Shown one piece after another: positions 18,301 to 26,743 of a stretch of DNA of 43,081 nt. The first letter of the stretch is position 1; each line of letters begins with the position of its first letter. Location: the NCBI GenBank assembly GCA_017615055.1, contig JAGAAW010000021.1:1-43081 (forward strand), in the 5' to 3' direction. The translations under genes were made by a program, and so were the position numbers. The DNA comes from Fibrobacter sp. (lineage in GTDB: Bacteria; Fibrobacterota; Fibrobacteria; Fibrobacterales; Fibrobacteraceae). The notes beneath the pieces are model-generated. The model was not told the origin of the DNA and searched no databases. It was given only the letters and a program-made list of their open reading frames with translations.

Positions 18301-19004
18301 CTATCTACAACCCGAAGACGGATAAGGAAGTCGAAACCGTTATCGGTGGTGGATTCGACAACAAGCCGGGTACTGGCGAGGAACCGTATCCGGGACTCAC
18401 TGGCCACCTTGGCCCGACTCTCGGAATCGAGACGAAGGTGCCGACGGTGAATGCCGTGGGTGGACTTGCTACCCTCGATGACATCATCGGCAAGGACGGA
18501 CTTGTTCCGCTCGAAGGTGTCGAAGCCAACTCCAGTAAGAAGGTCACTGTCGAAGAGTACGTGGAAAACTACTGTACTGACGAGTTTGCCGAGAACATTG
18601 GTTCTGACCTTTCTCGCGTGAACCTCTTCAAGACCAAGATGTACGTGAAGGTCTGGATCTACACGACCCTGGGCGACTTTGTGGACTACTACACGTTCAC
18701 TCAGGAACTGGACAATCCGGACTACATGAGCGATGCGGGCCTCCTGACGCTGTACTTCGAAATGAAGCCGGATAGGGATGGTAACGTGCGCACGGCATCG
18801 GGACGCCTCCTGGGTACGGGTGCCTATGTCTACCGCACCGAGGTCGAGATGAAGTCCACGCTGCGCTGCTCCGTGCCTCCGTTCAAGGAAAATGCCGACG
18901 GCGGCTGGGAACCGGAAAAGCCTTCCAACAAGGCCGGCGCTGCTCGCTCCGTCAAGGAAGACATGCTGAAGAACTTCGGTTACAAGCGTCCGGAAATGAA
19001 GTAA
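9366..19004 (+). CDS. Giant secreted cadherin-repeat protein 2 (putative adhesin)
   Basis: A 3,212-residue protein with the same plan as its upstream neighbour. It has a signal peptide ([16 protein letters not shown]), the N-terminal domain starting VAPLYF, a Calx-beta-like domain (about 359-492), a cadherin-like domain (about 499-614), about 16 cadherin repeats (about 616-2509), a Ser-rich linker (about 2772-2797) and the shared C-terminal region ending FGYKRPEMK. The start at 9366 is preferred over GTG at 9354 because the signal peptide begins there. Repeats 5-10 form three two-repeat blocks with paired cysteines. Two repeats near 14660-15900 carry Asp-rich insertions. Tandem duplication with the preceding gene followed by repeat expansion is inferred. 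A function in adhesion is likely but unproven. Confidence 0.85.
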   Translation: MKKKILGLAIFLIGIGASFAMDVAPLYFVDAQGNRIAANLQQEYWNYLVKYKLFGNDFVKTGNRVIINDESGWTGSNGYFKAEQPDGNGTSVGTQLGGPVVVAGNITVGQDYKFTTGPVRAESFTFVDNCGTCYFGAPICLNNTTVTSLSGNSLNGNTGFQAQPISSCPDQPSANTAVSIPRLDWPASPTASDILISANNGEQKIIVPEAENGSKDPYDLYIDNIHTGIGGTNGAKIIVSMPAGGRLTRIFVHQIQLGNHTVIQIVYRTPQEDGSVVEVPAEKYTGNLLFYTDHDISIKNTDNSELLGTYVSTGRIFLQSNINFAGQLIANELVVGNEFDGRSFVFVPIDPPVLDLKPQADTPLEFPENDLLVKVPIALDTPAPADVFIDYCFDLQNSSAKESDFKLEDGYSYPKSKGHLFPICGQGMGKVTILKDAKTPADAPDVSVWINVAKDELVERPNETLRLKITNISGAVLPGNKLDGYFDLIIVDANVEPTSEDFEIIATEDEVFIFDSSMFKYESAFDKVEQGVVITSLPEKGFLLSNGDTLTSSDLNKFIPINETTNIDLQFIAAKDEYGVSPAYTSFTFKMKDADNVVSEKPYTVTVKVNPVNDPLTVNNPTFTVNENIDGETVGNTVNGKITVKDIDDTQFTYAFDTNDANYTKVSGKFVINPSSGVITVKGGVTLDYEALDADTVMSIAVKVTDAAITTGGVGSVTATSNIKIKVIDVNEAPVVRDTAFTVDENVPAGTEVGTLEASDPDIRNSDFGTLYFSIDENADGNPATNVPFAIDNDGKITVTADDALDFETKPTWVIHVTVTDGFIPQTVEVVINLNDLNEPPHIDDILDQYVVAEHSANGWPVTSPAINISDPDAGDSQSTLSARIEGKNTSDAMAEQLFEATVAAAQDGSLKIMITVKDSAKLNYETLLASGADTVSYEIRLILTDRDGGTGSFADTAITTIYVKDINEKPTANDAEFTIAENSAAGTLVGKVVASDPDVAHTAYGTLYYSFMNETTQFVIDGATGVITVANGATLDYETTLPDHKITLDVAVTDREYTEIAKVTITLTDSTENPEINCIEGDIDCNGPFEIKENSKTGTVIHSFAISDVDAGDAGKLTATLTDNGTTKTGADTLFDVVVNTAQTQVSIIVKDSTKLDFEKINALHEVVITVIDDAGLTDTLIRQIQVLDVNEAPVIDDRNFTPNENIANDSLVGEMKVTEPDTKNVEFRHLDFSIIENVPFYMDSNKVRVGDASLLDFETTPEFTFRVVVKNCEKNASTGKYTDRCLADTANVKISLQNVNEDPDIKCIAGDTKCNGPFDIKENSKTGTEIHSFAISDVDADDAGQLTVELTDSKEGGIAATLFDVKLNSANTEVTIVVKDSAKLNYETVDSSYVVILTLRDSHNATDTLIRKINVIDVNETPTVSNKTVTKQENLPKNTVVATLTASDPDTKHVEKFGHLDFSIITPNMPFWMDSNKVKVADSTALDYETTPVFKFKVEVKNCEKNASTGRYTENCLADTATVTVKLSNKNENPDIKCIVGDTNCNGPFDIPENSKTGTPIHSFAISDVDTNDVGKLTVELTDSKTNGIAATLFDVVLNSTNTEVTVVVKDSSKLDYEAVDSIFVVVLTVKDSAGLTDTLVRTINIKDVNEKPTIADKSVKQPENFPKDSVIAEVSATDPDTKHVDDYGHLDYSIITPDMPFYMDSNKVRVGDSTKLDFETTPVFTFKVEVKNCEKNASTGRYTDRCLADTATVVIELKDVNETPKIIIDDGPDGDDDSDSLCVAFCDTTSRGHTDDSTLTVYINENSANNAKVFAYVVSDEDAGDLSNLTPSLKDNDGTGADSLFKAVMVVEGGKTKLAVVVPDGSKLDFEKVKPLHEVTVYVTDPDGLQDSIIRRILVIDVNEMPDVKDAEFAVEENSQKGDSVGVVVASDPDILNPAFGTLYYSLLDSTVGAASKFEIDNKGKITVAENAGLNYEADSVFYVKVRVTDNELSDTALVTIKLKDTDEKPKIIVDDDDDGDDDSEDDSLCIAHCDTTDRGHDPETGKTLTVGVNENSPEGKVVLQYYVDDEDAGDAGSLIPSLGLIETNVTTGVTVDDLFEISKVDTIVNGEKRTKIVVTVKDSVLLDYEALRNAKSSDDPEPQFKVAVIVSEPDDGREEILKDTIIRVIQILDVNESPLFTVETCEIAENNQIGDSLGRIEHPSDIDSMSKIVDYYDNQFRLVDGDTALFDLKYGEPIDGRPNIIVVAKVVFDCEAEPYKNKCGLDSAFHVVIDYFDKNDTTIKTTHDVPIKLIDVNEKPTITTDSVEVKENVEKGTVVDTIKATDPDVYDSVLTYTLVEDESGCFDVSERGVITVKVDNCPALDYEKNHELPITVKVTDNGTDGEGEETLSDTKTIYVKITDVNEKPNIPDQSITVSEDTEVGTEVGEIEASDPDTSKAYGTLTYELVEESETFEVKEDGTIILKDTLDYEKDSVYTIKVRVTDGELSDTATVTIKIGNVIETPEVEITRAETQDSTWKSPDTLYINTVDICVDWEARNKKSGAVLKDTTECMVLDEGENIIVKKFEDPSMDFPGYDTLVVYVSRATPIVSIRKAEDDSSIPNIFTVVEESAQSDTAFYVNERKNEIIVTVTDPESGSKESFTTKIELDTLTVPTKTFTGTMAGITDFGLALTDNPSSGTSRTPINGEKIAVSYTEVVNGHTVTVTYYTDDKGEMIANEEGVVEMTVAYKDTIGGHEVTISYQADAVTGAVIKTSGGYAKPEDSAIESSSSDKDGSSSSGKDGKSSSSKGGDKTFENEVVFTVSYETVDEAGNAMTVSYGVDAEGNIVRNEDGNIGYLLTYTYKNKYGNTGTQSLFIVLDQVPPTVKILYPTEGEVIYSNFVDVKWTVDIGDGRGPIVQDTLITQSLNKGGNAIVRFYRDKAGNEASDTIRVIMKNAKDVDIAIEKPVTEVTQDLVAEYYATHEPEDNQTFAVTIYNPKTDKEVETVIGGGFDNKPGTGEEPYPGLTGHLGPTLGIETKVPTVNAVGGLATLDDIIGKDGLVPLEGVEANSSKKVTVEEYVENYCTDEFAENIGSDLSRVNLFKTKMYVKVWIYTTLGDFVDYYTFTQELDNPDYMSDAGLLTLYFEMKPDRDGNVRTASGRLLGTGAYVYRTEVEMKSTLRCSVPPFKENADGGWEPEKPSNKAGAARSVKEDMLKNFGYKRPEMK
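12587..14665 (+). repeat. Three tandem ~690-bp two-cadherin blocks inside adhesin 2
   Basis: The Cys codon before the GD..CNGPF motif occurs at 12600, 13290 and 13983, giving periods of 690 and 693 bases. Each block has an A-type repeat (CI.GD..CNGPF, then [17 protein letters not shown]) and a B-type repeat (HLDFSII or HLDYSII, Fx[21 protein letters not shown]). Nucleotide similarity between the blocks is obvious by eye, pointing to fairly recent duplication. Confidence 0.8.
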
Positions 19005-19026
19005 GCTCCTGACAAAAAAGTTTTAT

Positions 19027-19050
19027 CCCCGCCTCGTGCGGGGATTTTTT
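19027..19050 (+). terminator. Rho-independent terminator after adhesin 2
   Basis: CCCCGC (19027-19032) and GCGGGG (19038-19043) form a short stable hairpin followed by ATTTTTT. It lies 22 bases after the adhesin 2 stop codon and ends about 12 bases before the nfo start codon. Confidence 0.85.
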
Positions 19051-19062
19051 ATTATTGGGAAT

Positions 19063-19890
19063 ATGCTTATAGGTTGCCATCTTTCTAGTGCTGCAGGCTT
19101 CAAGGCGATGGGCGAGGACGCCCTCTCCATAGGGGCCAATGTGTTCCAGTTCTTTACCCGTAACCCGCGCGGGGGTGCCGCGAAGCCTTTCGATAAGGCT
19201 GATGCTGACGCGTTGGTGAAGTTGATGCGCGAGAACAAGTTCGGGCCCGCGCTTGCACATGCGCCCTACACGCTGAACCCGTGTGCGGCGGACCCGGGGC
19301 TGCGCGACTATGCCCGCGATGTGATGAAGGACGACCTGTGGCGCATGGACCACTTTCCGGGGGCGATGTACAACTTTCATCCGGGGAGCCACGTGAAGCA
19401 GGGAGCCGAAAGGGGCATCGAGCTGATTGCGGAACACCTGAATGCGATACTGCGCCCGGACCTGAAGACGCTTGTGCTCCTGGAAACCATGGCGGGGAAG
19501 GGGAGCGAGGTTGGCCGCACCTTCGAGGAACTGCGTGCGATTATTGACCGCGTGGAGCTCTCGGACAAGGTCGGGGTCTGCCTGGATACCTGCCACGTGC
19601 ATGACGGCGGCTACGACATCGTGAACCGCCTGGACTGGGTGCTGGAGCAGTTTGATAAGGTAATTGGATTAAAACGGCTGCATGCAATCCATCTGAACGA
19701 TAGCAAGAACCCGCTGGCGAGCCACAAGGACCGCCATGAGGTCATCGGTGCGGGCTTTATCGGGCTGGATGCCCTAGTGCACGTGGTGAACCATCCGGCA
19801 CTGAAGGACCTGCCGTTCTACCTGGAGACCCCGAACGAACTGCCGGGGTACGCCAAGGAAATTGCCCTGATGAGGAGCCGCGCTGTTTAG
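19063..19890 (+). CDS. nfo: Deoxyribonuclease IV (AP endonuclease, Nfo family)
   Basis: A 275-residue TIM-barrel enzyme that cleaves the phosphodiester bond 5' of abasic sites in base-excision repair. The three-zinc ligand motifs are all visible: [43 protein letters not shown] with [13 protein letters not shown], and ETPN near the C-terminus. Length matches the family (about 280). The ATG at 19063 is the start because the family consensus begins there (IGCHLS). A GTG at 19036 lies inside the upstream terminator. There is no good Shine-Dalgarno. TATTAT at 19050-19055, seven bases before the ATG, suggests a leaderless message starting immediately after the terminator of adhesin 2. Confidence 0.93.
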   Translation: MLIGCHLSSAAGFKAMGEDALSIGANVFQFFTRNPRGGAAKPFDKADADALVKLMRENKFGPALAHAPYTLNPCAADPGLRDYARDVMKDDLWRMDHFPGAMYNFHPGSHVKQGAERGIELIAEHLNAILRPDLKTLVLLETMAGKGSEVGRTFEELRAIIDRVELSDKVGVCLDTCHVHDGGYDIVNRLDWVLEQFDKVIGLKRLHAIHLNDSKNPLASHKDRHEVIGAGFIGLDALVHVVNHPALKDLPFYLETPNELPGYAKEIALMRSRAV

Positions 19891-19960
19891 GCTTCTTTGC
19901 GAAAATGGGCGTTTAAAGGCAAAAAAACGGAAAAAATAATCTTTTTTCTTCTAAATCCCC

Positions 19961-19988
19961 TTGACAATGGGAACGGAATATCTATATT
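19961..19988 (+). promoter_or_regulatory. Promoter of the tRNA-Asn gene
   Basis: TTGACA (19961-19966) and TATATT (19983-19988) with a 16-base spacer, 20 bases upstream of the mature tRNA 5' end. This is the clearest sigma-70-type promoter in the window. Confidence 0.8.
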
Positions 19989-20008
19989 TGAGCCGTCCAA
20001 CAAGACGA

Positions 20009-20081
20009 TGCTTCATAGCTCAGTTGGTAGAGCCCGCGACTGTTAATCGCGTTGTCCTTGGTTCGAGTCCAAGTGAAGCAG
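20009..20081 (+). tRNA. tRNA-Asn (GUU anticodon)
   Basis: A complete 73-base cloverleaf. The acceptor stem is TGCTTCA/TGAAGCA with discriminator G. The D arm is GCTC/GAGC, the anticodon stem is CGCGA/TCGCG with loop CTGTTAA (anticodon GTT), and the T arm is CTTGG/CCAAG with TTCGAGT. CCA is not encoded. A strong promoter lies upstream and a terminator immediately downstream, so it is a single-gene transcription unit. Confidence 0.97.
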
Positions 20082-20084
20082 CTT

Positions 20085-20117
20085 AGAACCCCGTTCAAAA
20101 GAGCGGGGTTCTTTGTA
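20085..20117 (+). terminator. Terminator of the tRNA-Asn gene
   Basis: AGAACCCCG (20085-20093) pairs perfectly with CGGGGTTCT (20104-20112), followed by a short T-containing tract. It begins four bases after the tRNA. Confidence 0.75.
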
Positions 20118-20135
20118 TTTGCTATATTGGGTAAC

Positions 20136-20537
20136 ATGATAAAGAACTTGCTTATCGCTATTCTCGCTGCGGCTGCATTTGCGCTGGCGGCTGACCCCGT
20201 CACTGTCGAAGCCCGCCTGACCGAAATCCCGGGCAAGATGCCGAGCAATGACCTGTACAGCTACGTGTACGTGTTCAAGTACAAGGTGCTGAAGGTTGTC
20301 TCTGGCAAGCTTGACGCGAAGGAAATCTTGGTGGGCGTGTACAACCCGCTTATCGCTCGCGGCAAGGTCAAGGACAAGATGGCCGACAAGAGCAAGGGCA
20401 ACGTGGGCGAGTTCAAGGCGAAGGCCAAGCATACGCTCAAGATTGTGCCGCTCGAGGGCAACTGGGACGGTGCCGTCGAGGACGAGTACTTTGACGACGA
20501 ATCCCCGCGCTACCTCGCTGTGGAAGTTAATGAGTAG
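20136..20537 (+). CDS. Small secreted protein of unknown function
   Basis: A 133-residue protein with a signal peptide (LLIAILAAAAFALAA) and a mature part of about 115 residues. I do not recognise the family. The mature part is rich in Val, Lys and Asp, lacks cysteines and looks mostly beta (YSYVYVFKYKVLKVVSG). It ends in an acidic tail (EDEYFDDESPRYLAVEVNE). The ATG at 20136 is chosen because the signal peptide starts there and TATATT (20123-20128) lies seven bases before it, again without a Shine-Dalgarno. The longer open frame starts inside the tRNA gene and is not credible. A dispersed repeat follows the stop codon. Confidence 0.65.
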   Translation: MIKNLLIAILAAAAFALAADPVTVEARLTEIPGKMPSNDLYSYVYVFKYKVLKVVSGKLDAKEILVGVYNPLIARGKVKDKMADKSKGNVGEFKAKAKHTLKIVPLEGNWDGAVEDEYFDDESPRYLAVEVNE

Positions 20538-20545
20538 AATGCGTT

Positions 20546-20690
20546 GTGTCATCCTGAGTGTAGTGGCGCAGCCACGAAATCGAAGGATCCCTTTGAATTA
20601 GATTCTTACCCAAAGGGCATAACTCAACTAAACAATAAATTGTTAAGTTTCGTATATCGACTACGCCTACGGCTCCGCTCAGAATGACAC
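20546..20690. repeat. Intergenic dispersed repeat with inverted ends
   Basis: GTGTCATCCTGAG (20546-20558) and CTCAGAATGACAC (20678-20690) are near-perfect inverted copies bounding the element. Inside are shorter palindromes (GTGGC/GCCAC) and GAAGGATCC. The end motif resembles the GTCATTCTGGAGG element at 9083 and the GTCATTGCGAG element at 33033. No protein is encoded. Confidence 0.6.
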
Positions 20691-20701
20691 CCTAATAGAT
20701 T

Positions 20702-22120
20702 ATGGTCTTTTCTTCGCAGATTTTCCTGTTCTATTTTTTGCCGACTTTTTTGGTCGGCTACTTTGTGCTTTTGCGTGCCGGAGTGAAGCATTCCGGTCTC
20801 AACTTCTTCATCACTGTTTTCAGTTACATCTTTTACGGCTGGCTCGAACCGTGGCTCGTCTTCTTGATGTTCGGCTCGACGCTTGTGGTTTACGTGAGCG
20901 GGCGGTTCATCTCTGCGCCTGGTGCGAGCAAGCGGCAACGTAACCTGGCGCTCCTTGCGGCGATTGTCGTGAACCTCGGTGCGCTTGGGTTCTTCAAGTA
21001 CTACATGTTCGGCATGGGCGTCATCAATGACGTGGCGGCAAAGCTCGGTTGCGAGCCGTTCTCGGTGATGACGGTGCTTTTGCCGGTGGGTATTTCGTTC
21101 TATACGTTCCAGTCCATGAGTTATGCGATTGACGTGTGGCGTGGTACGGCCCCTCCGGTCAAGGACTTCGTGACGTTCGCCTGCTATGTGGCGCTGTTTC
21201 CGCAACTCGTGGCGGGCCCGATTGTGCGTTACAATACGGTGGCCGAGGAACTTGCGACTCGCGCGCATACGCTCGAGAACTTCGTGCGCGGTATCATGTT
21301 TTTCAGTTTTGGTTTTGCGGAGAAGATTTTCCTTGCGAACCAGGTGGGCATTATTGCGGACCGCGTGTTCGCTGCCGATGCGCCGGGCGTTTTGAATACG
21401 TGGTGGGGCGCCCTCGCGTACATGTTCCAGATTTACTTTGACTTCTCGGCGTACAGCAATATGGCGATTGGCCTTGGGCTTATGCTCGGGTTCCATTTCC
21501 CGCGCAACTTCAACGGCCCGTACCGCTCGGGGAGCATCACTGAATTCTGGAAGCGCTGGCATATTTCGCTCACGAGCTGGTTCCGCGATTACCTCTACAT
21601 CGCCCTCGGTGGAAACCGCGTCGGCAAGAAGCGCCTGTATTTTAATTTGTTCATGGTCATGTTCCTGAGCGGCGTGTGGCACGGCGCGAACTGGACGTTC
21701 GTTTGCTGGGGCCTGTACCATGCCTTCTTCATGATCGTGGAACGTGCGAACAACAAGAACGCGCTTTACTACAAGGCGCCCCGCGTGGTGCAAATCTTGA
21801 TTACGCAGGTGCTCGTGCTGTTCGGCTGGGTGCTGTTCCGTGCCGATAGCATTGGCGAGGCGTGGCGCATGTGGAAGGCTATGCTCGGGTTTATGCCGGT
21901 GAGCGGCGCCGACGCCATTCTTACGGCCGAAATCTTCACACCCACATGTGTCGTGTTCATGGCTGTGGCGGCCCTGCTCTCGTTCTGGAAGTTCCGCAGT
22001 TTCGACTGGTGCAGCGAGGTGAAGACCTGGAAGGCCGCCGTCGCGCTTGGACTCTTCGTGCTCGCGACACTTGCGCTCTTTACCCAGAGCTACAACCCGT
22101 TCCTGTATTTCCAGTTCTAA
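20702..22120 (+). CDS. MBOAT family O-acyltransferase (AlgI-like)
   Basis: A 472-residue multi-spanning membrane protein of the membrane-bound O-acyltransferase family. It opens MVFSSQIFLFYFLPTFL, typical of AlgI-like proteins. Further signatures are LPVGISFYTFQSMSYAIDV, QLVAGPIVRY, YFDFSAYSNMAIGLGLMLGF, FPRNFNGPYRS, EFWKRWHISLTSWFRDYLYI and the GVWHGANWTF block with the catalytic histidine. Such proteins move acetyl groups across the membrane for O-acetylation of exopolysaccharide or cell-wall polymers. The usual SGNH partner (AlgJ/AlgX/PatB-type) is not in the window, so the acceptor is unknown. The start has no clear ribosome site and follows a dispersed repeat. Length is normal for the family. 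Confidence 0.93.
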   Translation: MVFSSQIFLFYFLPTFLVGYFVLLRAGVKHSGLNFFITVFSYIFYGWLEPWLVFLMFGSTLVVYVSGRFISAPGASKRQRNLALLAAIVVNLGALGFFKYYMFGMGVINDVAAKLGCEPFSVMTVLLPVGISFYTFQSMSYAIDVWRGTAPPVKDFVTFACYVALFPQLVAGPIVRYNTVAEELATRAHTLENFVRGIMFFSFGFAEKIFLANQVGIIADRVFAADAPGVLNTWWGALAYMFQIYFDFSAYSNMAIGLGLMLGFHFPRNFNGPYRSGSITEFWKRWHISLTSWFRDYLYIALGGNRVGKKRLYFNLFMVMFLSGVWHGANWTFVCWGLYHAFFMIVERANNKNALYYKAPRVVQILITQVLVLFGWVLFRADSIGEAWRMWKAMLGFMPVSGADAILTAEIFTPTCVVFMAVAALLSFWKFRSFDWCSEVKTWKAAVALGLFVLATLALFTQSYNPFLYFQF

Positions 22121-22160
22121 ATCGCGAAAGGCGCTGGATTTGGACTGCGCCCCGCACAAT

Positions 22161-22200
22161 GCCCGTTTTAAGACTGCGCGGGCCTTTTCGGCGTGTTTTT
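22161..22200 (+). terminator. Probable terminator after the MBOAT gene
   Basis: GCCCG and CGGGC near 22162-22183 form a hairpin followed by CTTTT, and a further T6 run at 22195-22200. It lies between the MBOAT stop codon and scpB. Confidence 0.45.
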
Positions 22201-22216
22201 TACTATCTTGCCTTAT

Positions 22217-22924
22217 ATGAGTGAAAACCCGCAGAATGTAGAAGAGGCCGAGGAACTCGAGGAAGAACTCCCGAAAGTCGAGAGCAGCGAGGACCTTGCC
22301 CGCATTATCCAGGCTATCGTATTTGCATCGCCCGACATCGTGACCTTGAAGAAGTTGCGCGAGATCCTGGGCGACTTCCTGGATGCCCGTACTGTATCGG
22401 ATGCGCTTATCGCCGCGAATGATTCCCTGAACAAGATCAACTCGCCGTTCGAGATTGTTGAACAGGCGGGCGGCTACCGTTTCCGCACGCGTGCCAAGTA
22501 CTACCCGTGGGTCCGCAAGCTTTTCCCCGAGGCGAACGCACGCCGCCTGAGTCAGGCCGCGCTCGAGACGCTCGCGGTGATTGCCTACCAGCAGCCGATT
22601 ACGAAGGCCGCTATCGAACAGGTGCGCGGTGTTTCTTCTGTGGATGGCCCGATCAGGAACTTGCTCGATAAGGGCTTTATTGCTTTGGGTGCTCGCGCCG
22701 AGACGGTCGGCAACCCCTACACCTACGTGACGACGCAGGAATTCATGAAGTATTTCGGCATCAACCGCATTCCCGAGGACCTGCCGCGCCTGCGCGAGTT
22801 CAGCGAACTCCTGGAAGCGGGGACGCTCGTGCCGCAGTACGCGAAGCCCGAGACCGCCCCGACGGAGCCGACTCCCCCCGAGGAGAATCCGGAGCAGATT
22901 GAACTGTCGATGGGAGACTTGTAA
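22217..22924 (+). CDS. scpB: Segregation and condensation protein B
   Basis: A 235-residue winged-helix protein that works with ScpA and SMC in the bacterial condensin complex. Characteristic sequences are LARIIQAIVFASPDIVTLKKL (first winged helix), GGYRFRTRAKY, LSQAALETLAVIAYQQPITKAAIEQVRGVSSVDG (the family signature, about 110-143) and LLDKGFIALGARAETVGNPYTYVTT. An acidic N-terminal tail and a Pro/Glu-rich C-terminal tail flank the core. The ATG at 22217 is preferred over 22193 because TACTAT lies ten bases upstream of it. The stop TAA overlaps the mutS start by one base, indicating translational coupling. scpA is not in the window. Confidence 0.93.
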   Translation: MSENPQNVEEAEELEEELPKVESSEDLARIIQAIVFASPDIVTLKKLREILGDFLDARTVSDALIAANDSLNKINSPFEIVEQAGGYRFRTRAKYYPWVRKLFPEANARRLSQAALETLAVIAYQQPITKAAIEQVRGVSSVDGPIRNLLDKGFIALGARAETVGNPYTYVTTQEFMKYFGINRIPEDLPRLREFSELLEAGTLVPQYAKPETAPTEPTPPEENPEQIELSMGDL

Positions 22925-25536
22925 TGGCTGTCACCCCGTTGATGCAGCAGTATTACGAGATCAAGAAACAGAACCCGGGCTGCATTTTATTTTTCCGCAT
23001 GGGCGACTTCTTCGAACTGTTCGAGGACGACGCTGTCATAGCATCCAAGATTCTTGGACTTACGCTCACGAGCCGCAACAATGGCGCCTCGGGTGCGACT
23101 CCCTTGTGCGGGTTCCCGCACCATGCCGCCGACCGCTACGTGCCGAAGATGGTGGCGGCGGGTTACCGCATCGCGATTTGCGAGCAGGTGGAAGACCCCA
23201 AACTTGCGAAGGGCATCGTGAAGCGCGATATCGTGGAGATTATCAGCGCCGGCACCGCGATGGACGAATCGAACCTGAACGCGAAAGAGGCGAACTACCT
23301 GTTTGCCTATGTGCCTGCCGAGAAGGAGGCCGCGTTTGCCGTCGCCGACGTGACGACGGGCTACCTCGCCGTGTGCAGGAGTTCCATCCAGTCTTTCGAG
23401 TGCGAGTTCAGCCGCCGCATGCCCAAGGAAATCGTGATACCCGAGGGTGTCGAGATTCCCTCCAGCATCATGGACATGGTCAAGGCGGACAACGTGCTGG
23501 TGACGCAGATTCCCGAATTCATGTTCGGGGAGGAGCAGAGCCGCGACGTTCTGTTTAGCCACTTCAAGGTGGAATCGCTGGTGGGCCTCGGGCTCGATGG
23601 CCGCGAATGCGAGACGGAAGTCGCGGGCGCCCTGATGGCCTACCTGATGGACCAGAAGAAGTCCGAACTTTCGCACTTTACGACGCTCGAGATCTTGAAT
23701 CTCGACGACTACATGACGCTTGACCCGAGTACGCTACGGAACCTGGAACTTACGCGCCCGCTGAATGCGGACGACTACTCGAGTACGCTCTGCTCGGTGC
23801 TGGACCACACGGTGACCGCGATGGGCGGGCGCACGCTCAAGGACTGGGTGAGCCACCCGCTGATTTCTGTCCCGCGCATCCAGGAACGCGAGGAGGCTGT
23901 CGCCGAACTGGTACAGAACCCCGTGGCGCTTGACGAACTTAAGGAATCGCTCACGAGCATCCTCGACATGGAACGCCTGATGGGGCGTGTGGGGAGTGGG
24001 CGTGCCAACGCGCGCGACCTTGCGGGCATGGGACGTTCGCTTTCGCAGGCATCTAAGGTGGCCGACGTGCTCGAGGGCCTGCGCTCCTCCATATTCGAAG
24101 GGCTCCGCAATACGCTGGAAAATGCGCGCGGCCGTGGCGAGGAACTGTTGGCGCAGTTCAACGAGGACTTGCCGCTCACGGTGCGCGAGGGCGGTATGAT
24201 ACGCCCGGGCGCGAACGCGGAACTCGACGCGATGAACGAGGACATCAAGGAAAAGCGCGAATGGATTGCCTCCCTGGAGGGCCGCGAGCGTGAACGCCTC
24301 GGAATCCCGAGCCTGAAGGTCGGTTACAACCGCGTGTTCGGCTACTACATCGAGATTACCAAGGCGCAGATGGCGAAGGCGACAGCCCCCATCCCCGAGG
24401 AATATATCCGCAAGCAGACGACGGTGAACGGCGAACGCTACATTACGCCCGAGATGAAGGAATGCGAATCCATCATCAGCAACGCCGAGGTGAACATCCA
24501 CGAGCTGGAATACCGCATATTCTGCAGCCTGCGCGACCGCGTGGACGGCTGGCGTGGCGAACTCCAGGAGATTGCCGACGCGGTGGCGAAGGTCGATACG
24601 CTCTACAGTTTCGCGCGGGCGGCCCGCAAGTACAACTACGCGTGCCCCGAGGTTTTCGAGGGCTCGGGCATCGAGATCCGCGGCGGTTTCCATCCGGTGA
24701 TTGTCGCCGTGAACCCCGACCTGGACTTTATCCCGAACGATGTCTCGCTTTCGCCCGATGGCACGCGCCTGATGCTCATCACGGGCCCGAACATGGCGGG
24801 TAAGTCGACTTACCTGCGCCAGATCGGACTCATCGTACTGATGGCGCAAATCGGCTGCTTTGTGCCGGCGGAATCTGCCCGCATTGGGGTAGTGGACCGC
24901 ATATTTACCCGCGTGGGGGCGAGTGACCGCCTGAGTCGCGGGCTCAGCACCTTCATGGTCGAGATGATCGAGACCGCAAATATCTTGCGGAACGCGACTC
25001 CGCACAGCCTTGTGCTGCTCGATGAAATCGGGCGCGGCACGAGCACCTTCGACGGGCTTTCCATCGCCTGGGCGATTGTGGAGACCCTCCACGACGAGCC
25101 CGCACGGCAGGCGCTGACCCTCTTTGCGACGCACTACCACGAACTCACCGGGCTCGTGGAAAGCCTCGAGCATGCGGGCAACTTCCAGGTGGCCGTGCAG
25201 GAGAAGGGCGACAAGCTGGTGTTCCTCCACAAGATTCTCGCGGGCGCCTGCGATTCGAGCTACGGCATTCATGTGGCCGAGATGGCGGGCCTCCCGAACA
25301 ACGTTGTCCGCAGGGCAAGGAAGATTCTTCTCCGACTTGAGAAGGAGAAGATTGACCCGAGCGACGGCGCCGTGAAGAAGAAGCAGAAGGACCACCCGCA
25401 GCTCGACATGTTCGCCCCGCCCGACGAGAACACGCAGCTGTTGAAGGACGAAATCCGTAGGCTCAAGCCCGAGGAAATGACCCCGATGCAGGCGTTGCAG
25501 CGCTTGATGGAACTGAAGGAGAACTACGGCGCCTAA
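22924..25536 (+). CDS. mutS: DNA mismatch repair protein MutS
   Basis: An 870-residue MutS of normal length. The N-terminal mismatch-recognition domain carries the Phe-x-Glu motif (GDFFELFEDDA). The connector, lever (FGYYIEITKAQ) and clamp domains follow. The ATPase domain has Walker A GPNMAGKST (about 621-629), Walker B LVLLDEIGRGT (about 696-706) and LFATHYHELTG. The C-terminus has ARKILLRLEKE and a DMF-containing tail. The protein recognises mismatches and small loops and recruits MutL. The ATG overlaps the stop codon of scpB (TAATG), so the two are probably one operon. An HD hydrolase gene follows after two bases. No mutL is seen in the window. Confidence 0.97.
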   Translation: MAVTPLMQQYYEIKKQNPGCILFFRMGDFFELFEDDAVIASKILGLTLTSRNNGASGATPLCGFPHHAADRYVPKMVAAGYRIAICEQVEDPKLAKGIVKRDIVEIISAGTAMDESNLNAKEANYLFAYVPAEKEAAFAVADVTTGYLAVCRSSIQSFECEFSRRMPKEIVIPEGVEIPSSIMDMVKADNVLVTQIPEFMFGEEQSRDVLFSHFKVESLVGLGLDGRECETEVAGALMAYLMDQKKSELSHFTTLEILNLDDYMTLDPSTLRNLELTRPLNADDYSSTLCSVLDHTVTAMGGRTLKDWVSHPLISVPRIQEREEAVAELVQNPVALDELKESLTSILDMERLMGRVGSGRANARDLAGMGRSLSQASKVADVLEGLRSSIFEGLRNTLENARGRGEELLAQFNEDLPLTVREGGMIRPGANAELDAMNEDIKEKREWIASLEGRERERLGIPSLKVGYNRVFGYYIEITKAQMAKATAPIPEEYIRKQTTVNGERYITPEMKECESIISNAEVNIHELEYRIFCSLRDRVDGWRGELQEIADAVAKVDTLYSFARAARKYNYACPEVFEGSGIEIRGGFHPVIVAVNPDLDFIPNDVSLSPDGTRLMLITGPNMAGKSTYLRQIGLIVLMAQIGCFVPAESARIGVVDRIFTRVGASDRLSRGLSTFMVEMIETANILRNATPHSLVLLDEIGRGTSTFDGLSIAWAIVETLHDEPARQALTLFATHYHELTGLVESLEHAGNFQVAVQEKGDKLVFLHKILAGACDSSYGIHVAEMAGLPNNVVRRARKILLRLEKEKIDPSDGAVKKKQKDHPQLDMFAPPDENTQLLKDEIRRLKPEEMTPMQALQRLMELKENYGA

Positions 25537-25538
25537 TT

Positions 25539-26045
25539 ATGATTGACTTTGCTGCCATAATGGAACATGCTTTCGCGAATCGTCCCTACGAGTCGGACAT
25601 TCACGGCATAGAGCATTGGCACCAGGTGGAATACAACGGGATGATGCTCGCAAGCATTCTTGGTGCCGATGTGGACATTGTGCGCCTTTTCTCGATATTC
25701 CATGACAGCAAGCGTTTTGATGACGGTCATGACCCGGAACATGGGGAACGTGGAGCCGAGTTTGCGAAGGAATGCCGTGAGGCGAAACTGTTCGAAATAG
25801 ATGATGAGCGCTTTGAGAAACTTTACCATGCGTGTAAGTTCCATACGCACGAACGGAAGAACGACGATATTACCATAGCCTGCTGCTACGATGCAGATAG
25901 GCTAGACTTGGGTAGGGTGGGGTTCCCGCTCGACCCCGAGAAGATGGCGACATCATTGGGTAGCAGGATTGCCAAGCAGTCCCTGAAAGAGCGCGTGTCG
26001 GTATTTGCCATGCGCGAATGGATTAAAACTTTAAATTTGCCCTGA
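25539..26045 (+). CDS. HD-domain metal-dependent hydrolase
   Basis: A 168-residue HD-superfamily phosphohydrolase-like protein. The metal-binding residues are visible: HGIEHWHQV (first His, about 22-27), LFSIFHDSKRFDDGHDPEHG (the HD pair, about 54-55), HTHERK and DADRLDLGRVG (the distal Asp). The HGxxHW pattern resembles small HD hydrolases of the YfbR/HDDC type, but the substrate cannot be told. It begins two bases after the mutS stop codon and is probably co-transcribed with scpB-mutS. A thioredoxin-like gene follows within 11 bases. Confidence 0.82.
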   Translation: MIDFAAIMEHAFANRPYESDIHGIEHWHQVEYNGMMLASILGADVDIVRLFSIFHDSKRFDDGHDPEHGERGAEFAKECREAKLFEIDDERFEKLYHACKFHTHERKNDDITIACCYDADRLDLGRVGFPLDPEKMATSLGSRIAKQSLKERVSVFAMREWIKTLNLP

Positions 26046-26056
26046 GAGGTATGAAA

Positions 26057-26647
26057 ATGCGAATGAAACTTATCACCTGCCTTCTGCTTGCCCTTATTGC
26101 AAGTACATTTGCAGCACCCGCTGCCAAGGGTGCTGCGGCTAAAGCCCCTGCGGGCAAGGCTGCTCCGGCCCCCTCTGAAATCAAGCTGCTCCCTCCGGCG
26201 GTTGTCGATTCGCTCAACTGGTTCGCCGCCCGCGAGATGGGCGGTGCCAACATGCCGTTTACGCGTGCTCACCTCGCGAAGGTTGCTGCCGGAGCTAACC
26301 GCGTGGCACTCGTGTACTTTGCCACATGGTGCGTGCCTTGCCGTGCCGGCATGAAGGCTCTTGTCAATTCCAGACAGGAACTGGAGCAGAACGGGATAAA
26401 GATTATCCTCGTGAATGCGGGCGAGCGAGAAGAGCCCAAGATCAAGAAGATGGTCGAAGGCCTCGGGGCGAACGTGTTCCCGGTGGTGCTCGACCCCTAC
26501 AAGCGCCTTTCGGAAGGTATCGGCCTTGTCAAGGAAGGCGAGAATATTGCACTCCCCATGACGCTTGTCGTGGACAAGGCGGCAAAGCCCGTGTTCATGA
26601 TTGGGCAGGAAGGCAGCGATTGGCCCTCGGTTCTATGGACAAAATAG
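26057..26647 (+). CDS. Secreted thioredoxin-like (TlpA/redoxin) protein
   Basis: A 196-residue exported thiol-disulfide protein. It has a signal peptide (LITCLLLALIASTFAA), an Ala/Lys/Pro-rich linker to about residue 45 and a thioredoxin fold with active site WCVPC (residues 91-95) after VALVYFAT. The cis-proline segment LPMTLVVDK appears later. It probably reduces or isomerises disulfides in the periplasm. GAGAGG lies seven bases before the ATG at 26057, so this is favoured over 26051. It closely follows the HD gene and may end the scpB-mutS operon. Confidence 0.88.
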   Translation: MRMKLITCLLLALIASTFAAPAAKGAAAKAPAGKAAPAPSEIKLLPPAVVDSLNWFAAREMGGANMPFTRAHLAKVAAGANRVALVYFATWCVPCRAGMKALVNSRQELEQNGIKIILVNAGEREEPKIKKMVEGLGANVFPVVLDPYKRLSEGIGLVKEGENIALPMTLVVDKAAKPVFMIGQEGSDWPSVLWTK

Positions 26648-26657
26648 GCTGTGGGGC

Positions 26658-26685
26658 TTGAAAATCATCTTGTAAATTCTAAATT
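26658..26685 (+). promoter_or_regulatory. Likely promoter of the pyrophosphatase gene
   Basis: TTGAAA (26658-26663) and TAAATT (26680-26685) are 16 bases apart. The leader contains a GGGCTC/GGGCCC hairpin (about 26716-26732) immediately before the GGAG ribosome site, which could influence translation. Confidence 0.5.
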
Positions 26686-26743
26686 TACCTCCACGTAAAT
26701 AATATGAATGCAATGGGCTCAAGGTGGGCCCTCTGGAGCATAA

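Noticed and set aside
9948-18407. 2,819-codon open frame on the minus strand, antisense to adhesin 2
   Set aside because: It is in exact codon register with the real gene, so it only reflects absence of TTA, CTA and TCA codons on the plus strand. The product has no recognisable domain, signal or ribosome site.
20624-22159. 511-codon minus-strand frame opposite the MBOAT gene
   Set aside because: Shadow of a GC-rich membrane-protein gene. Low-complexity His/Arg/Glu translation.
23734-25395. 553-codon minus-strand frame opposite mutS
   Set aside because: The plus-strand MutS is unmistakable. The antisense product has no features.
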